A DNA stretch of 64,000 bases from Haliotis asinina (Eukaryota > Mollusca > Gastropoda > Lepetellida > Haliotidae), in NCBI RefSeq assembly GCF_037392515.1, contig NC_090290.1, positions 19,977,753 to 20,041,752 of the forward strand. The letters are read 5' to 3'. Below are positions 21,700-33,913 of this stretch, piece by piece. The notes below the pieces were generated by a model. That model did no database searches. It had not been told where the DNA came from and saw only the letters and a list, made by a program, of their open reading frames with translations. Position 1 is the first letter of the stretch; each line of letters begins with the position of its first letter. The position numbers and the translations under genes were made by a program.

Positions 21700-22245
21700 A
21701 GTGCGTCCTATTTTCGTTATCAAAATATTCACGTGCCGCTGGTGCAGACGTCATCAATTAAACGTCCTAAGTGACCGTCCAGTTGGATCGTTGGAATCGA
21801 AAAACTGCGCCACAGATTCCAACCACAAGGACATACTGCCTCGCAGCCCGAATAGTTCCTGGTGTCAACAAGATATCGCCAAGGACACTTCCTAGTAGAC
21901 ATCCTGCCAGACTACACATTTTGATATTACGTCTGCAACATCTACGATCGCAGTGGTGCAGACAACATCAGCGGCGGAGAGCACATACGTGGAGACAAGT
22001 TCTCTTCACTGACAAGACCAGATTCCCCTGCAATGCGCTGATGGCCGAACCTTGGTCTGTCCCCTATCGAACACGCCTGGAACGAAATGGAGAGAACACT
22101 GAGAGATTCACTCTTCAGGAACTCCACCAGGTGTTTCCACAGATATGGAAAGCCACTCCTCAAGACTTCTTACGATGTTTGATTGGCTCTATGAGGCGTA
22201 GACATCCAACATGACCGTGGTGGATATACATGTTATTGACTGGGT
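21700..22245 (+). mobile_element. Tc1/mariner transposase relic
   Basis: One frame (21771-22214) preserves landmarks of a Tc1-like transposase: WRQVLFTDKTRF, matching the 'W..V.FSDES.F' block around the first catalytic Asp; LQELHQVFPQIWKATPQDF; and CLIGSMRRRHPT. Just beyond, another reading gives RGGYTCY, matching the family's terminal RGGHTRY. The second catalytic Asp block is shuffled in frame, and the DNA-binding domain appears only in scraps (21730-21900) in another frame. No terminal inverted repeats were found. Dead copy. Confidence 0.65.
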
Positions 22246-22299
22246 GATTTTTATTTTGACCGTTCTCTCTCTCTGTCACCTCAGAAAGGTGTAAAAGAA

Positions 22300-23510
22300 A
22301 ACAATAAAATAATAATAGTGGGTATTTGTAACTGCGCCTGTATCCGTGCATTCGATGCTCGCTCAAGGCGCTACAAAAAGGTGAATGTATGTTTAACGTA
22401 TACATTATGTTAGTAATGGTTAGAATTAGAAAAAGAAGAAAGATCTAAGTGAAGGCTATGGAGAAATAAGGGTTTTCAGAAGGAACTTGAAAGAGTTCCG
22501 TGATTCGGAACATTTGATGTCAGCAGGCAGTGAGTTCCAAATCAATGCAGCAGAGGTCCTCTGACCATAGGAGACAAGTCTGACTATGGGGACTGTAAGT
22601 AAATGCTCATTCTGGGATTATTCTGTATGATATTGAAATTTAATTTCAGACATTACGTAGATGGTTGATGTGGGCATCTAGTGAGAGGTTAGAGTCTATA
22701 TAAACACCAACTGAGCAGGGTTGAATGACAGAGGAGGCTACCTTGACACCAGAGACTGATACTCCATGCAGTTGCCTATGGCTGCCGGCTATCAATAGTT
22801 CGGTCGTACTGTCATTGAGCTGAAGCATCCTAGATGTCATCCATCTCTTTATGTCAGACACACAGTCATCCACAATCTGCAGGTCTGTCAAAAGTGAGCT
22901 CCGTCTCAAGATGGTAGTGAGCTGGGTGTTATCTGCAGATCCATAGTGGCTGCAATCGTGCTTGTTGATAACTGCTGGTAGCGAGTTCACATAAAGCAGG
23001 AATAGAATCGGCCCATGGACAGACCTTTGAGAAACTCCATGGAATAACCCAAGTCTTGATGAAGTAACATCGTTAACTAACACCTTGGCTCCGACTTCAT
23101 AGATATGACTGAAACCACCTCAAAGCAGTTCCTCTCACTCCAACTTGCTGATTCAGGATTTCGAATAGCTGTGCGTGATCCACTGTGTCAAACGCTGCAC
23201 TCTAATCAATTAACACAAGAGCAAATATATTCCCGGAATCCAGAATATTTCTCAAGTCATTTACTAATCTTAGGAGAAGAGTTGCTGTGGAATGATGTGG
23301 ACGATATGCCGACTGGAATCTATTTAACAGATCGTGTGATGAAAGGGGTTCCATCAGCCCCTTTGCTACAGCCTTTTCAACAAGGTTTGACAGACATGGC
23401 AAATTTGACACAGGTCGATAGCTTTTCAGTTCTGAACAGTCCAATTTGTTGTTTTTAATCAGAGGCTTGATATCATTTACAATCCTATTGTGGAATGATT
23501 TTCTTGCAAT
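22300..23510 (-). mobile_element. CR1/L2-type LINE relic (reverse transcriptase and 3' tail)
   Basis: Minus strand, 5'-truncated. From about 23500: LKSYRPVSNLPCLSNLVEK, FQSAYRPHHSTATLLLRLVN, FALVLID, then (after one TAG) [19 protein letters not shown]. Next come GVSQRSVHGPILFLLYVNSL (canonical GVPQGSVLGPLLF) and YGSADNTQL in place of YADDTQL, so the catalytic DD is destroyed. The C-terminus (QRTSAALIWNSLPADIK) and the 3' end with 'gcgccttgagcgagcatcga' and a (TTA)n-like tail at about 22320-22300 are typical of CR1/L2 elements. It has an internal stop, at least one frame change and an inactivated active site. It adjoins the Tc1 relic. Confidence 0.85.
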
Positions 23511-23894
23511 ATGAAAAAAGTCTCAACATAAGAATAGTAGTTGTTAATTCTCAAAACTAACTTCAAGTCAACCACAATCACTTTTGTCACTTTTGAGAGA
23601 GAGTCGGTAAGTTTTGCTGGTTGATATGTGGGAATAAAGGAAATAATTTCTTGGAAAATGTATCATTCTTATTATTTTGAATAGTGTTCCAAAACAAATA
23701 CCATAATCATCAGTTTATTGGACGATTCGAATATCTCGTCAGCATGTTTTATTGAATTCTCACCTTTGACTAAGCACTGTTCGATAGTGCCTCATCAAAA
23801 AAGCCTATTCTGATGATGTTGGAACAGTACAATGTTGACAACGGAGGTCATGGTTATCGGTTTGTCCTTATTGGTTAGCTGTTCCACTATATAC

Positions 23895-24040
23895 AGGGTA
23901 GCCTGGTGGTTGAAGCGTATGCTCGTCCCGCCGAAGACCAGGTTCGATTCCTCAAATGAGTGCACTGTGTGAAGCCCACTTCTGCTGATATTCCAGTGAT
24001 GTTGCTTTAATATTGTTAAGGCGACAATTCTTTTCAAATG
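23895..24040 (+). mobile_element. tRNA-derived SINE (family 1)
   Basis: 'gggtagcctggtggttgaag' (A box side), 'ccgaagaccaggttcgattc' with a good B box 'ggttcgattcc', then 'tgtgtgaagcccacttctg' and 'aatattgttaaggcga'. The ACTC tail is lost. Confidence 0.82.
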
Positions 24041-24224
24041 CAGTCTTCACATTTCATGTATATAATTTACTGCACTGTGGACAATGACAATTCACAACCA
24101 TACATTCACTACCAAAGCTGATGTGGCGCAGCTTTGGTTGACAAAGACATTAACTGGAAAAATCTACAGGGAAACTGCAATGATTTGTATTACAGTCCTG
24201 ACAAACAAGCCAAAAAAGAGCGTT

Positions 24225-24352
24225 AGTGGCCGAAGCGTCTGCTCGCATACATACCCGGGTTTGATTCCCTATGTGGATCAATATGTGAACCCATTTCTGG
24301 TGTATTGCTGAAATACCGACAAAGCGATACCAAACTCAATCACTCACTCCAC
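24225..24352 (+). mobile_element. tRNA-derived SINE (family 1)
   Basis: 'ggccgaagcgtctgctcg', B-box region 'cccgggtttgattccctatg', 'gtgaacccatttctggtgta', ending 'ccaaactcaatcactcactc'. Part of the head is missing. Confidence 0.78.
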
Positions 24353-24519
24353 TGTAGATATCGGTCACGAATGCAGCACATGTACAAATGTGACAACCAG
24401 GGAAAATGCTTCCAAGTTACTGGTTAAGGTCAAAGAAAAAGCAGAATGTACATCCCTTCATATTGCAAATGCATGGAACATTAAAAAAATACATTCACTC
24501 TGATACCTCATTAACCTTA

Positions 24520-24788
24520 CCCGTGAAGATGCAGGTGTAGAATAGACCTTCAGCAACCCATGCTTGTCATAAAAGGCGACAATGCTTGTCGCAAGAGGCG
24601 ACTATCGGGATCGGGTGGTCAGGCTTACTGACTTGGTTGACACATGTCATCGATTCCCAATTGCGCCGGCCGATGCTCATGCTATTGATCACTGGCTTTT
24701 TTGGTCCAGACTCGATTATTTACAGACCACCACCATGTAACTGGAATATTGCTGAGTGCGGTGTAAAACTAAACTCACACATTCACTC
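24520..24788 (+). mobile_element. Full-length family 2 SINE
   Basis: From 'cccgtgaagatgcaggtgta' to 'gtgtaaaactaaactcacac'. The flanks 'tcattaacct' and 'tcaataacct' form an imperfect target-site duplication. Confidence 0.87.
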
Positions 24789-25539
24789 ATCTCAATAACC
24801 TAAATATATATACACATACAATTCAAGATGTTGCCGCTCAGTCTTACACCTGGATTGATTGCATGGACATATGGTCTCTTTTGTTCAAAAGGATTTCGTC
24901 TTTTATTTATGTTCATATTACAGAGCTCGATAAGGGCTTACCAGTCAGTGCGTTAGGGCTTTGCCTCGCATAATTTTGTGTCGATGTGTGAAACCCATAT
25001 CCTTCCAGGCGTATGTAAGCTGTGACATGATCATACTGGCTTTATTCGGCTCTGATTCTCCCCACGGACTGGAAGAGAAAATGGAGTTGTAGCAATACTG
25101 AATTGTCCTAGCATACGAAGGATTATCTGCAGACACTATCGAACAAGGATTGGCATTGTTGTATGAGGCTCAACACTGGAGAACAGTCAGTTCCGAAAGC
25201 ATGACCATTAAGATGAACGCATCTGTCAGTTTTAATTAGGACAGAAACTTGATAATTATCGGATAATCGTGACTTTGCGTCATAATTTTGTAGCTGAAAT
25301 TATTCTTGGTTTGTAAGCATCATATCTGTCGTGCTCATAATTTCACCGAATATCTGAACCACCGGCGTCACTTTTGTTGTGCTCAAATCAATGCAAACCC
25401 CAAAGTTTTATGCACTGTCCTGATGTCAGGTTTCCTGGAATTTTTCGGAATATTGAGACGACAAGTACTCACGTGGCGATAAAACAGAAGCATTGTCATG
25501 ACAGCAAGTGTTCTAATCCGAGAAGATATGGTCATGGAC
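24789..25539. other. Intergenic, nothing recognised
   Basis: A minus-strand open frame of 63 codons at 24945-25136 overlaps a faint family 1 SINE match ('gtgtgaaacccat') and has no supporting motif. Confidence 0.4.
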
Positions 25540-26190
25540 AAAGAGACCTCAGCTGTTGATATCATAGCTAGCAGCAGTGACAACAAGATCTTAAATACTT
25601 ATGGATATCACTGTGAGTAGAATGACAATATGACTTCACACCCAAACGGATAACACCCGGGCAGCCTTGAAAACATGACCTCAGACACCAACAGATGTTA
25701 TGGCATGGAACAATGGCAATAAGGCCTCAGATATCACTGCTGGCAATAATGACAATGAGACCTCACACTTCCGCGGATATCACGCAGGCAGCCATGACAA
25801 TATGACCTCACACACAGTAGTAATGACAGTGATATCTCCCACTTCAAGGGATATCACGTTATAAGGTCATAACAACATAGCCTCAAATGCCAACCACTGT
25901 CACCATACAACTATAATGGGTCTTGGACGCCAGTGGATATCTCCGAGGTCAGCCAGACAAAATATTTGAGAAACGTATCATTCCAGATATCCATGACAAC
26001 AAGCCTGAGGTAGTCATGGCAAGGTGGATATCACTCTTGACGGCTAAGGCACAACCGTCAACCGACATTGGAATATAGCCTGCAGGGACCACGGTCATGA
26101 CGACTTGAAATCACGATAAGACGGCCTCGCGCACTACGGACTACGGCCTTCAAACACATGTCATCAGAATGTAGATATCACCGCAGTGAT
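25540..26190. repeat. Degenerate tandem repeat with ATATCAC and GACCTCA motifs
   Basis: The phrases 'gatatcac', 'atgacaatatgacctcacac' and 'gccatgacaa' recur about ten times at a spacing of roughly 55-65 bp, with strong divergence. An old minisatellite; no gene seen. Confidence 0.55.
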
Positions 26191-27939
26191 CACTCAGAAA
26201 GGTAAGGATGAATTCGATGTGCTAGAATATCGTCGGTCTAGCAAAACAAATGTTAACGTGTCTGTTCTCACCAACCAAATCTTGCGAAGGATAAACCGCT
26301 TTATCATCTTTGGGGTAATCAGAATTTAGCCATACCTCGCGATAGGCCTTAGGTGGTGTCCAAAATGGTTATTTTAAAATCCATAGCAAGTGACAAAAAT
26401 CCGGTGACAGCTGATAAACTTTGGTGAAGTCGTGAACTCGTCTAGTCGTCAGGAGTAATACTGTGTGCGATCTTAATTAACGAGGCCTGACACGCAGTTC
26501 CCGAAACAGGTTAGGGTAAGGACATAGAGTTATGCGTATTAAACAAACCGAAAATAGGAAGCATCGCCTTTAAATTTCAATCATTGTAAATCGAAATTTT
26601 ACCATACATTTACATATTTCTAACTCGTATTTTCTCAGTTCGGTTGAACAAAACATCGATGTTGCAAATGATATTAATGTTTTGTGTTTTGTGAAGTTTT
26701 GCTTTTTGGAGGTACACTTGACATAGAACCGATCAGAGAATACAAGAGGGTCCTGTTTGCCATGTGTCTGTATCATTCCCATCGTTCTACAAAATGTGGT
26801 AGGTATAAACGCTGTTTGTTCATGTAATGTGCACACACAGATATCTTGATTTAGTTCTTAAACTAATGATAACATACACTAGCAAAATGGTAAATTGTTT
26901 TCTTATTCTGAGTTTACCAGAGTTTACCATTATCTGTACATGGGGTAGTATATCGCTCGAGCTTTGATAAATGTGCCTTAATAATGGTCCCCATTCTATA
27001 ATCATGTTATTGATGATAATTTTAAAGGATTTGAAAAGGAAAAATCAAATCGGTGTAAATAAATATTCTTGAATCTAGAACTTCCATTTTGGGTCATTCA
27101 GCTGCCTTTGAAATAGTTAATTAATTTGTTGACAATGTCTGAATTGGGTATGTCATACATTCTGAATGTATATATGCAATTTGCTAACAGTCCTTTTCAG
27201 TTTCAATTACCCAATGTGTTTTTACAAATGTTCTAGTGTAAAAAGCAAAGAAAGGGTGTATTTTAGGTCATTTCATACTGTCGGTTTATATCATGACCAA
27301 GCGTTGTAACATTTTTGTGTTCACACTTAAACTATTGTTCTTCAACCAGCAGCATCGAAAACGGCAACGTGTTGTAGGATCATCCAAAACGGCCTCAGAC
27401 TGTTTAAAAAGACCAGGACAGTTGTTGTTTGAATGGTCCAAAACCGGTAGAGGATACTTTTCTAACTATTTTATTTATTTTCTGGTATGGGTAAAACATG
27501 ATGGTCAATGGTCTACCAGTAAAATACCAGGTCGATGGTGAAATGCACCTTCACGACCAACAGTGAGGAGGAGTCTACAAATAAAATAATATTTTATTTC
27601 CTTAGTTAAATAACGGCATGTATCAGACTAGACACACGATGTGTCAATATTAATGAAAACAGGAAACACAATAAGCATGCGTGACCGTATCAAGTATCAC
27701 TGAAGTTTTCTTTTTGGTGGTGGCGTTCGGTTTTGATTGTGATGATATAAACTCTGTGGTATGATCAAATACACCTATGGATTTCCGAAGGGTTATTATC
27801 GGATCACCTGTCTCTTGAACTTGGTGGTGGTAGTGTCTTTTTGTCCTGTTTGTTGTAATTAACACAGAACGCATCGTTTCTAAACGGATAATTTTGGAAT
27901 GCACTTCTAGGGAGGTGTGTCGTTATCGTCTTTATGTCA
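26191..27939. other. Intergenic, nothing recognised
   Basis: AT-rich sequence with frames under 90 codons on both strands and no splice-compatible series, transposon motif or clear repeat. Confidence 0.5.
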
Positions 27940-29300
27940 GCACTAATGGATGATGTGTTTTCATCTTGGAATAATTTACCGGCGTGTCTTGATTGTCATG
28001 GTATTAACGCGGGTGCAATGCATGCACACTGTAGCATCATTTATTTACGGATTTTCCGGATCGTTTTCCGCGTGCACTTTATGGTGGAGGTGTGTCTTAA
28101 TTGTCTTTGTATTAACACGGATGCATGATGTAATGCATGTAAAATGTTGCATTTGCTGACGATGTTTAGGGATCATTCACCGCGAGCATTCTGTGGTGGA
28201 TACGTGTCTTGATTGTCATTGTGCTAACAAGGACGCATGGAGTAAAATGCGTGCACATTTTAGCATTTACTAACGATCTTTTCGTACTATTTTTCGTGAG
28301 GATTTTGTGGTGGAGGAGTGTATTGATTGTCAGTGTATCTGCAAGGATACATGGTATAGTGCATACACAGTGTCACATTTACTAACGGGTATTTTCGGAT
28401 CATTTTCCGCGTGCATTTTGTGGTGGAGGTGTGTATTGATTGTCATTGTATCTACACGGACGCATGGTATAATGCATGCACGATGGTATGTTGCATTTAC
28501 TAACGATCTCTTCGGACATTTTCCGCGGTCTGACTGACTGGTCTTTTCGGATCATTTCCCGCGTGCACTCTGTGGTGGAGGTGTGTAATGCATACATAAT
28601 GTCGCATTTACTAACGATCTTTTCGGATCATTTCCCGCGTGCATTTTGTGGTGGAGGTGGGTCTTGATTGTCCTTGCATTAACTCCGATGCATGGTGTAA
28701 TTCATGCACACTGTAGCATTTATTGACGGATGTTTTCGGATCATTTCCCGCAACCATTTTGTATTGGAGGTGTGTCTTGATTGTCGTTGTATTGATTCAG
28801 AAATGCATGCATAACGTCGCATTTACTGACGGGTCTTTTAGGATCAGTTTTCGCGTGCACTTGGTTTTTGGGGTGTGTCCTGATTGTCTTCGTACTAACA
28901 CGGATGCATTATGTAATGCATGAACACTGTAGCATTTACTGACGGATCTTTTCGGATCATTTACCGCGAGCATTTTTGTGGTGGAGGTGCCTTGTCATAT
29001 CATTGTGTTAACACGGATGTACGTACATACATGTATACAATACAACATTTACTGACGGATCATTTCGGACCATTTTCCACGGGCCTTTTGTGGTGGAGGT
29101 ATGTTTTGTTTGTCATTGTATTAACACGGATGCATGGATACACGTATGGTGTATTGTGCATGGTTGTAGGATCCTTTGACCGTGTGTATAAAACACTAAT
29201 CGAGGACATATTCAGGTTTTAATATATGCGAACGGAAGTTTTAGGATCGTTTCACGCTTGAATGTTGTTGTGGTGGTGTGTCTGTATTATGTTTATACCA
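27940..29300. repeat. Satellite-like array, about 112-bp unit, about 11-12 copies
   Basis: Each unit runs roughly 'tttgtggtggaggtgtgtct', 'tgattgtcattgtattaaca', 'cggatgcatggtgtaatgca', 'tttactgacggatcttttcg', 'gatcattttccgcgtgca'. The first phrase recurs near 28078, 28190, 28305, 28418, 28650, 28755, 28862, 28975 and 29088, at 105-115 bp spacing with one irregular step near 28570. Copies differ by 10-20% by eye. Several overlapping short frames here are products of the repeat. Confidence 0.88.
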
Positions 29301-29721
29301 ACACTATCGATTTGTGTGTTATATCCAAAAAGTAGTACAACGTATTGTACAACGGAGTTTTTCGGATCACTTTTGCATGCAGTTGGTGACAGTGTTATGG
29401 TCTGCTTGTGTTTGCATTGACACTGGTGAATGGGTGATAATATGAATGTAAACTTGTTCCATAAGTATTACAATGTCGTTTGTAAACAAATCGAAATCGA
29501 AATCGTAAACAAATTGTAACAAACGTCCCGCAAATTTAGTTACGCAACCCTAACAACCCCTTCAGGTTGTCATTTCAAATAACCCCTCTTTTGATCAAAC
29601 ACTAAATGGAGTTGACGGCCCATTTGCGAAATCCACATTGTATCAGAAAATGTGTTGGTGTTTGTATTACACACGATAATAAGGCGTACTATGACTGAAA
29701 TGATGTTATGGAGATTTAACG

Positions 29722-29724
<3 letters not shown>
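29301..29724. other. Intergenic, nothing recognised
   Basis: No coding or repeat signal beyond a fading edge of the satellite array. Confidence 0.4.

Positions 29725-29807
<83 letters not shown>
29725..29807. repeat. (GT)n microsatellite
   Basis: Uninterrupted GT dinucleotide run of about 83 bp. Confidence 0.97.
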
Positions 29808-29810
<3 letters not shown>

Positions 29811-30575
29811 CGATATAAGCTTAGTTAATTCTAATCCTCACGGATGTATTGAGTTCGGGACATGACAATGATTTATACATATACGTGTAAAATGTCATTA
29901 AATGCTACAATAGAATCAGCGATTAAGAGGATGTGTGTATTTTTGTTCGGTTATACAATAAACGAGTTTGTTTACTCAAACTTAGTTTGTGGTATTGTTT
30001 TATCAAATTTATCAAGAAATTCACGCCTAGGCTGACGCGATATATTTCAACAAAATGGAAGAGCTGTCCCTGAGATGGATTTCCATTCGAAGATGCGTAC
30101 TCACCCGCAAATATGAAGTTTCTTTGTCTACAGATGGCTTTGTATCTTACTGCAGCAGGTTGTAGTTTCCAATGAATACAATTACATGAAATCAGATCAA
30201 AAAAGGACGAGATGTATTTTTTCTTTATAGCAATTTCGTAAAGAAAAATTGCATAGATATCACGTAACATTCATTTTACGATTACGAACACTGTGACATA
30301 ACCCGATATTTAACAAAACCAATACACTTTCATGTGTGGCTTTAAGAAATGATGTGAAAATTTAAAACTGTTTAACACTTTCAGTGTAAGGAAGCATCCG
30401 GTGTGTAAAGAAACTATTTCATTAATGACTGAAAGTGTTTAAGATGATGAACAGTTAATATTTGCAAAATACGTAAAACGTCATTAGCTTTTTTGTGGTA
30501 ATGATATAACTGAACACCCCTTGGATAACGATATCATATATACTGATGGGCTTTTATGTGTCTCATCTCCCAAAG
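29808..30575. other. Intergenic, one unexplained minus-strand frame
   Basis: A 115-codon minus-strand frame at 30270-29923 starts MLRDIYAIFLYEIAIKK. It has no recognised motif, mixed AT-rich composition and no splice partners. I do not call it a gene. Confidence 0.35.
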
Positions 30576-31357
30576 GTGATCAAGGAGGTGTGCGGTGATC
30601 AAGGAGAAGATGACGTGAGTCTACTTCCTGTTCGGCAAGTTGTGATTTCAAATGATGCCACAGTGAAATGGCCACTTGTGAAACCATATGCACAGGTATG
30701 ATGCTATCAACCCTGGGAGAATGAATAAGTTCCTAGCCTAATTCAGTCCATGCTCAGTAGATTTCAACAACTATGATCAACTGCCCAATCTGTATAGCTT
30801 AATCACAATAATACTGTACTATTGTAATGAGGGTATAATGCGCGAGCAATATATAGGACATGATGAGGATTAATGAAATAAAACCATTTCTTCAGTAGAA
30901 ATAATTGCCCTTGGGCAGGTAATCACATTATGCTAATGAAACTCTTCCAAAAGCATACCTTTCCCAAGTGGAAAAGAGACCGACCTCCATGGAACGAATA
31001 CAATCTGAATGCTAGAGTAAATGTAATAATTATTGTAAACAAACTGTTCTATCTGCCAATTTACCTATGGTGGACAAGACACTGAATACGTTTTTTCATC
31101 TTGTTTAGCCTATTCCATGTGTGGAAGATGTACCGATATTGAGAGTATCTTCCATTAGGCGAATAGATTCTGAACGTAAAAGTAAATTTGAATGTGAACG
31201 AGGCGTTCTTGCACTCAATTTGTGTTTCAGGGGCAAGATGTTGCACGTGGTTAGCAATATTCCAGCAATGTTGACGTCATTGAGGGATGAATGCAAGGCA
31301 TGTATTGACTGTTTCCTTCTTTTTTTAAATAGAATAACACCTATGAACGTGTATTAA
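30576..31357 (+). CDS. Weak two-exon gene candidate
   Basis: Not recognised. Candidate exon 30576-30695 follows CCCAAAG and ends CAG before GTATGA. Its 40 codons are open in phase 0 and read like ordinary protein (GDQGEDDVSLLPVRQVV, then KWPLVKPYAQ). A phase-0 acceptor, TTGTTTAG at 31108, opens a second exon: PIPCVEDVPILRVSSIRR, then ERKSKFECERGVLALNLC. The last 25 or so codons before the stop at 31355-31357 overlap a SINE-like tail ('gttagcaatattccagcaat', 31251-31270), so the true exon end may be earlier or the terminus may be exonised repeat. No start exon was found. Confidence 0.25.
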
Positions 31358-31589
31358 TCGACAATGGAAAAACTACCATGAGAAACGAAACTTCATTATC
31401 CGTTTCATGACCATCGACACATTATCAAGACTTTACACATTTATGTTATTAACAGGTAACTGGCAGATTCAAGTAAACACATGCAACAATGATTCAGTCA
31501 ATACTGGTGAGGGATCACTGCTCGCAGCCTTGAGGCGCTGTCCTGTCGAACCCACGTTTTGCAGGGAATGTGAAGTATCCAACGCCTTA

Positions 31590-31697
31590 TGGCTAAAATG
31601 TTCGCTCGTCACGGGTGCAAAGGAATTCTGGTGTCCCCCGTTCTAAGTTTGATGGGATATTACTAAAAGCGATATAAAACTAAACTCGCCCACTCAA
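31590..31697 (+). mobile_element. Partial tRNA-derived SINE (family 1), 3' half
   Basis: 'aattctggtgtcccccgttc' and 'gatattactaaaagcgatat', then 'aaaactaaactcgcccactc'. The head is degraded. Confidence 0.72.
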
Positions 31698-32174
31698 TTT
31701 GATCAATTTGTTATTTAGGATGCAAGCATGGTATTTCGAATGTGAGTATTACATATCTGCCATGGACTTATGAAAATGACATGGTCTGATGATCCGACAC
31801 GTTCAGTGTCCGTTCTAGTTTTATTTATATGGATATATCTGAATCTGCATTATAAATACGATTATAATTGTTATTATCTGCCATTATTTATCTGCTTATC
31901 TGTGTTTATTATTATCTTTCTTCAGTAATTATGCAATGATGAAAAGGTCAGTTGGGCAACATATTATGTTACATATCATAAATAATATCTCAATAGGTAC
32001 CATGTAGGTACCATGTAGGTACCATGCGGCGAGCTATGTCAAATTGATATACAAGGTACTTCTGACTCGAATGTCACAGTCACTGGGGCTCACGGTGTAG
32101 TATTACTATTGCAGGCGGAGAAATAAATATCATAATATCATATTTGTATGCAATTACCAGACAGAGAGATACAT
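31698..32174. other. Intergenic with a small tandem repeat
   Basis: At about 31998-32027, 'taggtaccatg' repeats three times. Otherwise nothing recognised. Confidence 0.5.
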
Positions 32175-32443
32175 GGAGTGAGTGAGTTTAGTTTTACGTC
32201 GCACTCATTAATATTCTTGCCATATGGCGGCGGTCTGTAAATAATCAAGTCTGGACCAGACATTCCAGTGATCAACAGCATGAGCATCGATCTGCGCAAC
32301 TGGGAACTGATGACACGTGTCAACCAAGTGAGCGAGCCTGACCACCCGATCCCGTTTTGTCGCCTCTTATGACAAGCATTGTCGCCCTTTATGGCAAGCA
32401 TGGGTTGCTCAAGGTCTATTCTACCCCGGGACCTTAACGGGTC
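32175..32443 (-). mobile_element. Full-length family 2 SINE
   Basis: Complete minus-strand copy, flanked by 'atacatgga' on both sides (target-site duplication). Confidence 0.88.
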
Positions 32444-33689
32444 GACATACATGGAAGTTCATGTAATATCTAATATCACAATATTTGGGATAGTCAAAGA
32501 GTAAAATATACGCATTTCGTGAATCATTAAGGGTGACTATTTGACTATGCTGTACATATAGGCCCAGAAACGTGTTGTAAATCAGATGTTAGGAATAAAG
32601 TGCATGTGTAACATGTGTTACATGTGTAACATCTGTCAAGAACTCTTGATTTGTTATTCTGGGCTGAATCTTAGCTGTCCCAACTCTGCCAAGAAGGGAT
32701 TTGCATATTCATGATGCTGCAAATCTACACTGTAAATTATTATTCCAGTCAATGGCCGCAATGTAGCTGGACTATTGGTGAGTACAGACAAGCACAATCA
32801 ATGGAACAGTATGTTCTGGAATTCCATCCTCAGCTCATGACTACTTATAGTGTTACGGTTCATCGACGTAAAAGTATATTCAATCAGGGGTTGTTTGGTA
32901 GCTTAAGTGTTACAGTGTTTGGTCGTGAGGTAGAAGTCTAGGGTTTTGTTCTTATACTGATAAAATGTAGGAAGCAAAATATGTGGAATCCTCCACCATT
33001 GCATTGCTAGAATAATGCAAAGAGTGGGGTAAAACCAAACTCGCACTCCACAGTATGCATCGTTCACGTAAATCAGCACATTATGGAATGTAAAATGCAA
33101 AGTGGTCAGTAGTCAGAGGAACGTAAACAAACCTTGCGGGTACATGAGCCAATGGACCCCGAGTGACCAGTGAGCAACGTATTTATCTTACCGAACACCC
33201 GAGTTTTAATTTCGAGCTGTTTGAAGCATTTCTGTTGAAAGCGAGGCGAATCGCCATTTTGCAGACGACACAAGGTAAACAGAGTTATCTCCCTTCCATC
33301 GATTGTTCGCGAGGTTCATTGTTGCGCACGTAAAATATTTATAGTTAATAATAATTTGCGACACCCAGTGTATCGTCGTTCTCCAATATGAGTTTGTGTT
33401 AAATGGCACTACTTGTTAAGAGACGCTTCGTGTGGTGGCAGTTTCCAGAAGTATGGCTGTGCCTACTGTGAGGGATGAGAGGGCAGGCCTCTGCTTAACT
33501 TGCGACGTATACATTTGCTCTTCTGAAGACATCGTCATCTTACAACAGTCTCCCATACTGTTTCCTGAATTTGAGTGAGTGGATGCTTGTTAGGACAAAT
33601 TACGGTATCATAGGCCTGACACAGTTCATCCATGGACATAAATTTCATGAACGTTAATAGAATATCGTGTAAAACAACGTTAAAGTTCC
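32444..33689. other. Intergenic, SINE-tail scrap only
   Basis: Near 33000-33050, 'cattgctagaataatgcaaa' followed by 'gtaaaaccaaactcgcactc' is a SINE 3' tail fragment. The frame at 32711-32941 has no domain or splice support. Confidence 0.45.
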
Positions 33690-33913
33690 TGTGAGGGGAG
33701 TTAGTTTTAAACCGCATACAGAAATATTCCAACTACATGTCGGCGATATGTGAATACATTTAATCGAGTCTGGATCGGACAATCCAATGATCAACAGCAT
33801 GGATACGATGATATGTGTTAACCAAGTCAGCGAGTCTGACCTTCCGATCCGTTAGTCGTCTCTTAAAACCAGCATGCGTTTCTAAAGATCAGTTCTAACA
33901 AGCATCTTCGCGG
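33690..33913 (-). mobile_element. Diverged family 2 SINE
   Basis: Keeps 'ttagttttaaaccgcataca', 'atcgagtctggatcggacaa', 'aaccaagtcagcgagtctga' and 'ccgttagtcgtctctt'. Confidence 0.75.

Noticed and set aside
22646-23444. Reverse transcriptase frames considered as possible LTR or viral sequence
   Set aside because: The motif order and the 3' tail with a (TTA)n end are those of a CR1/L2-type LINE; no LTRs, protease or integrase.
29923-30270. 115-codon minus-strand frame
   Set aside because: No motif, no neighbouring exons with matching phase, and AT-rich composition; insufficient to call a gene.
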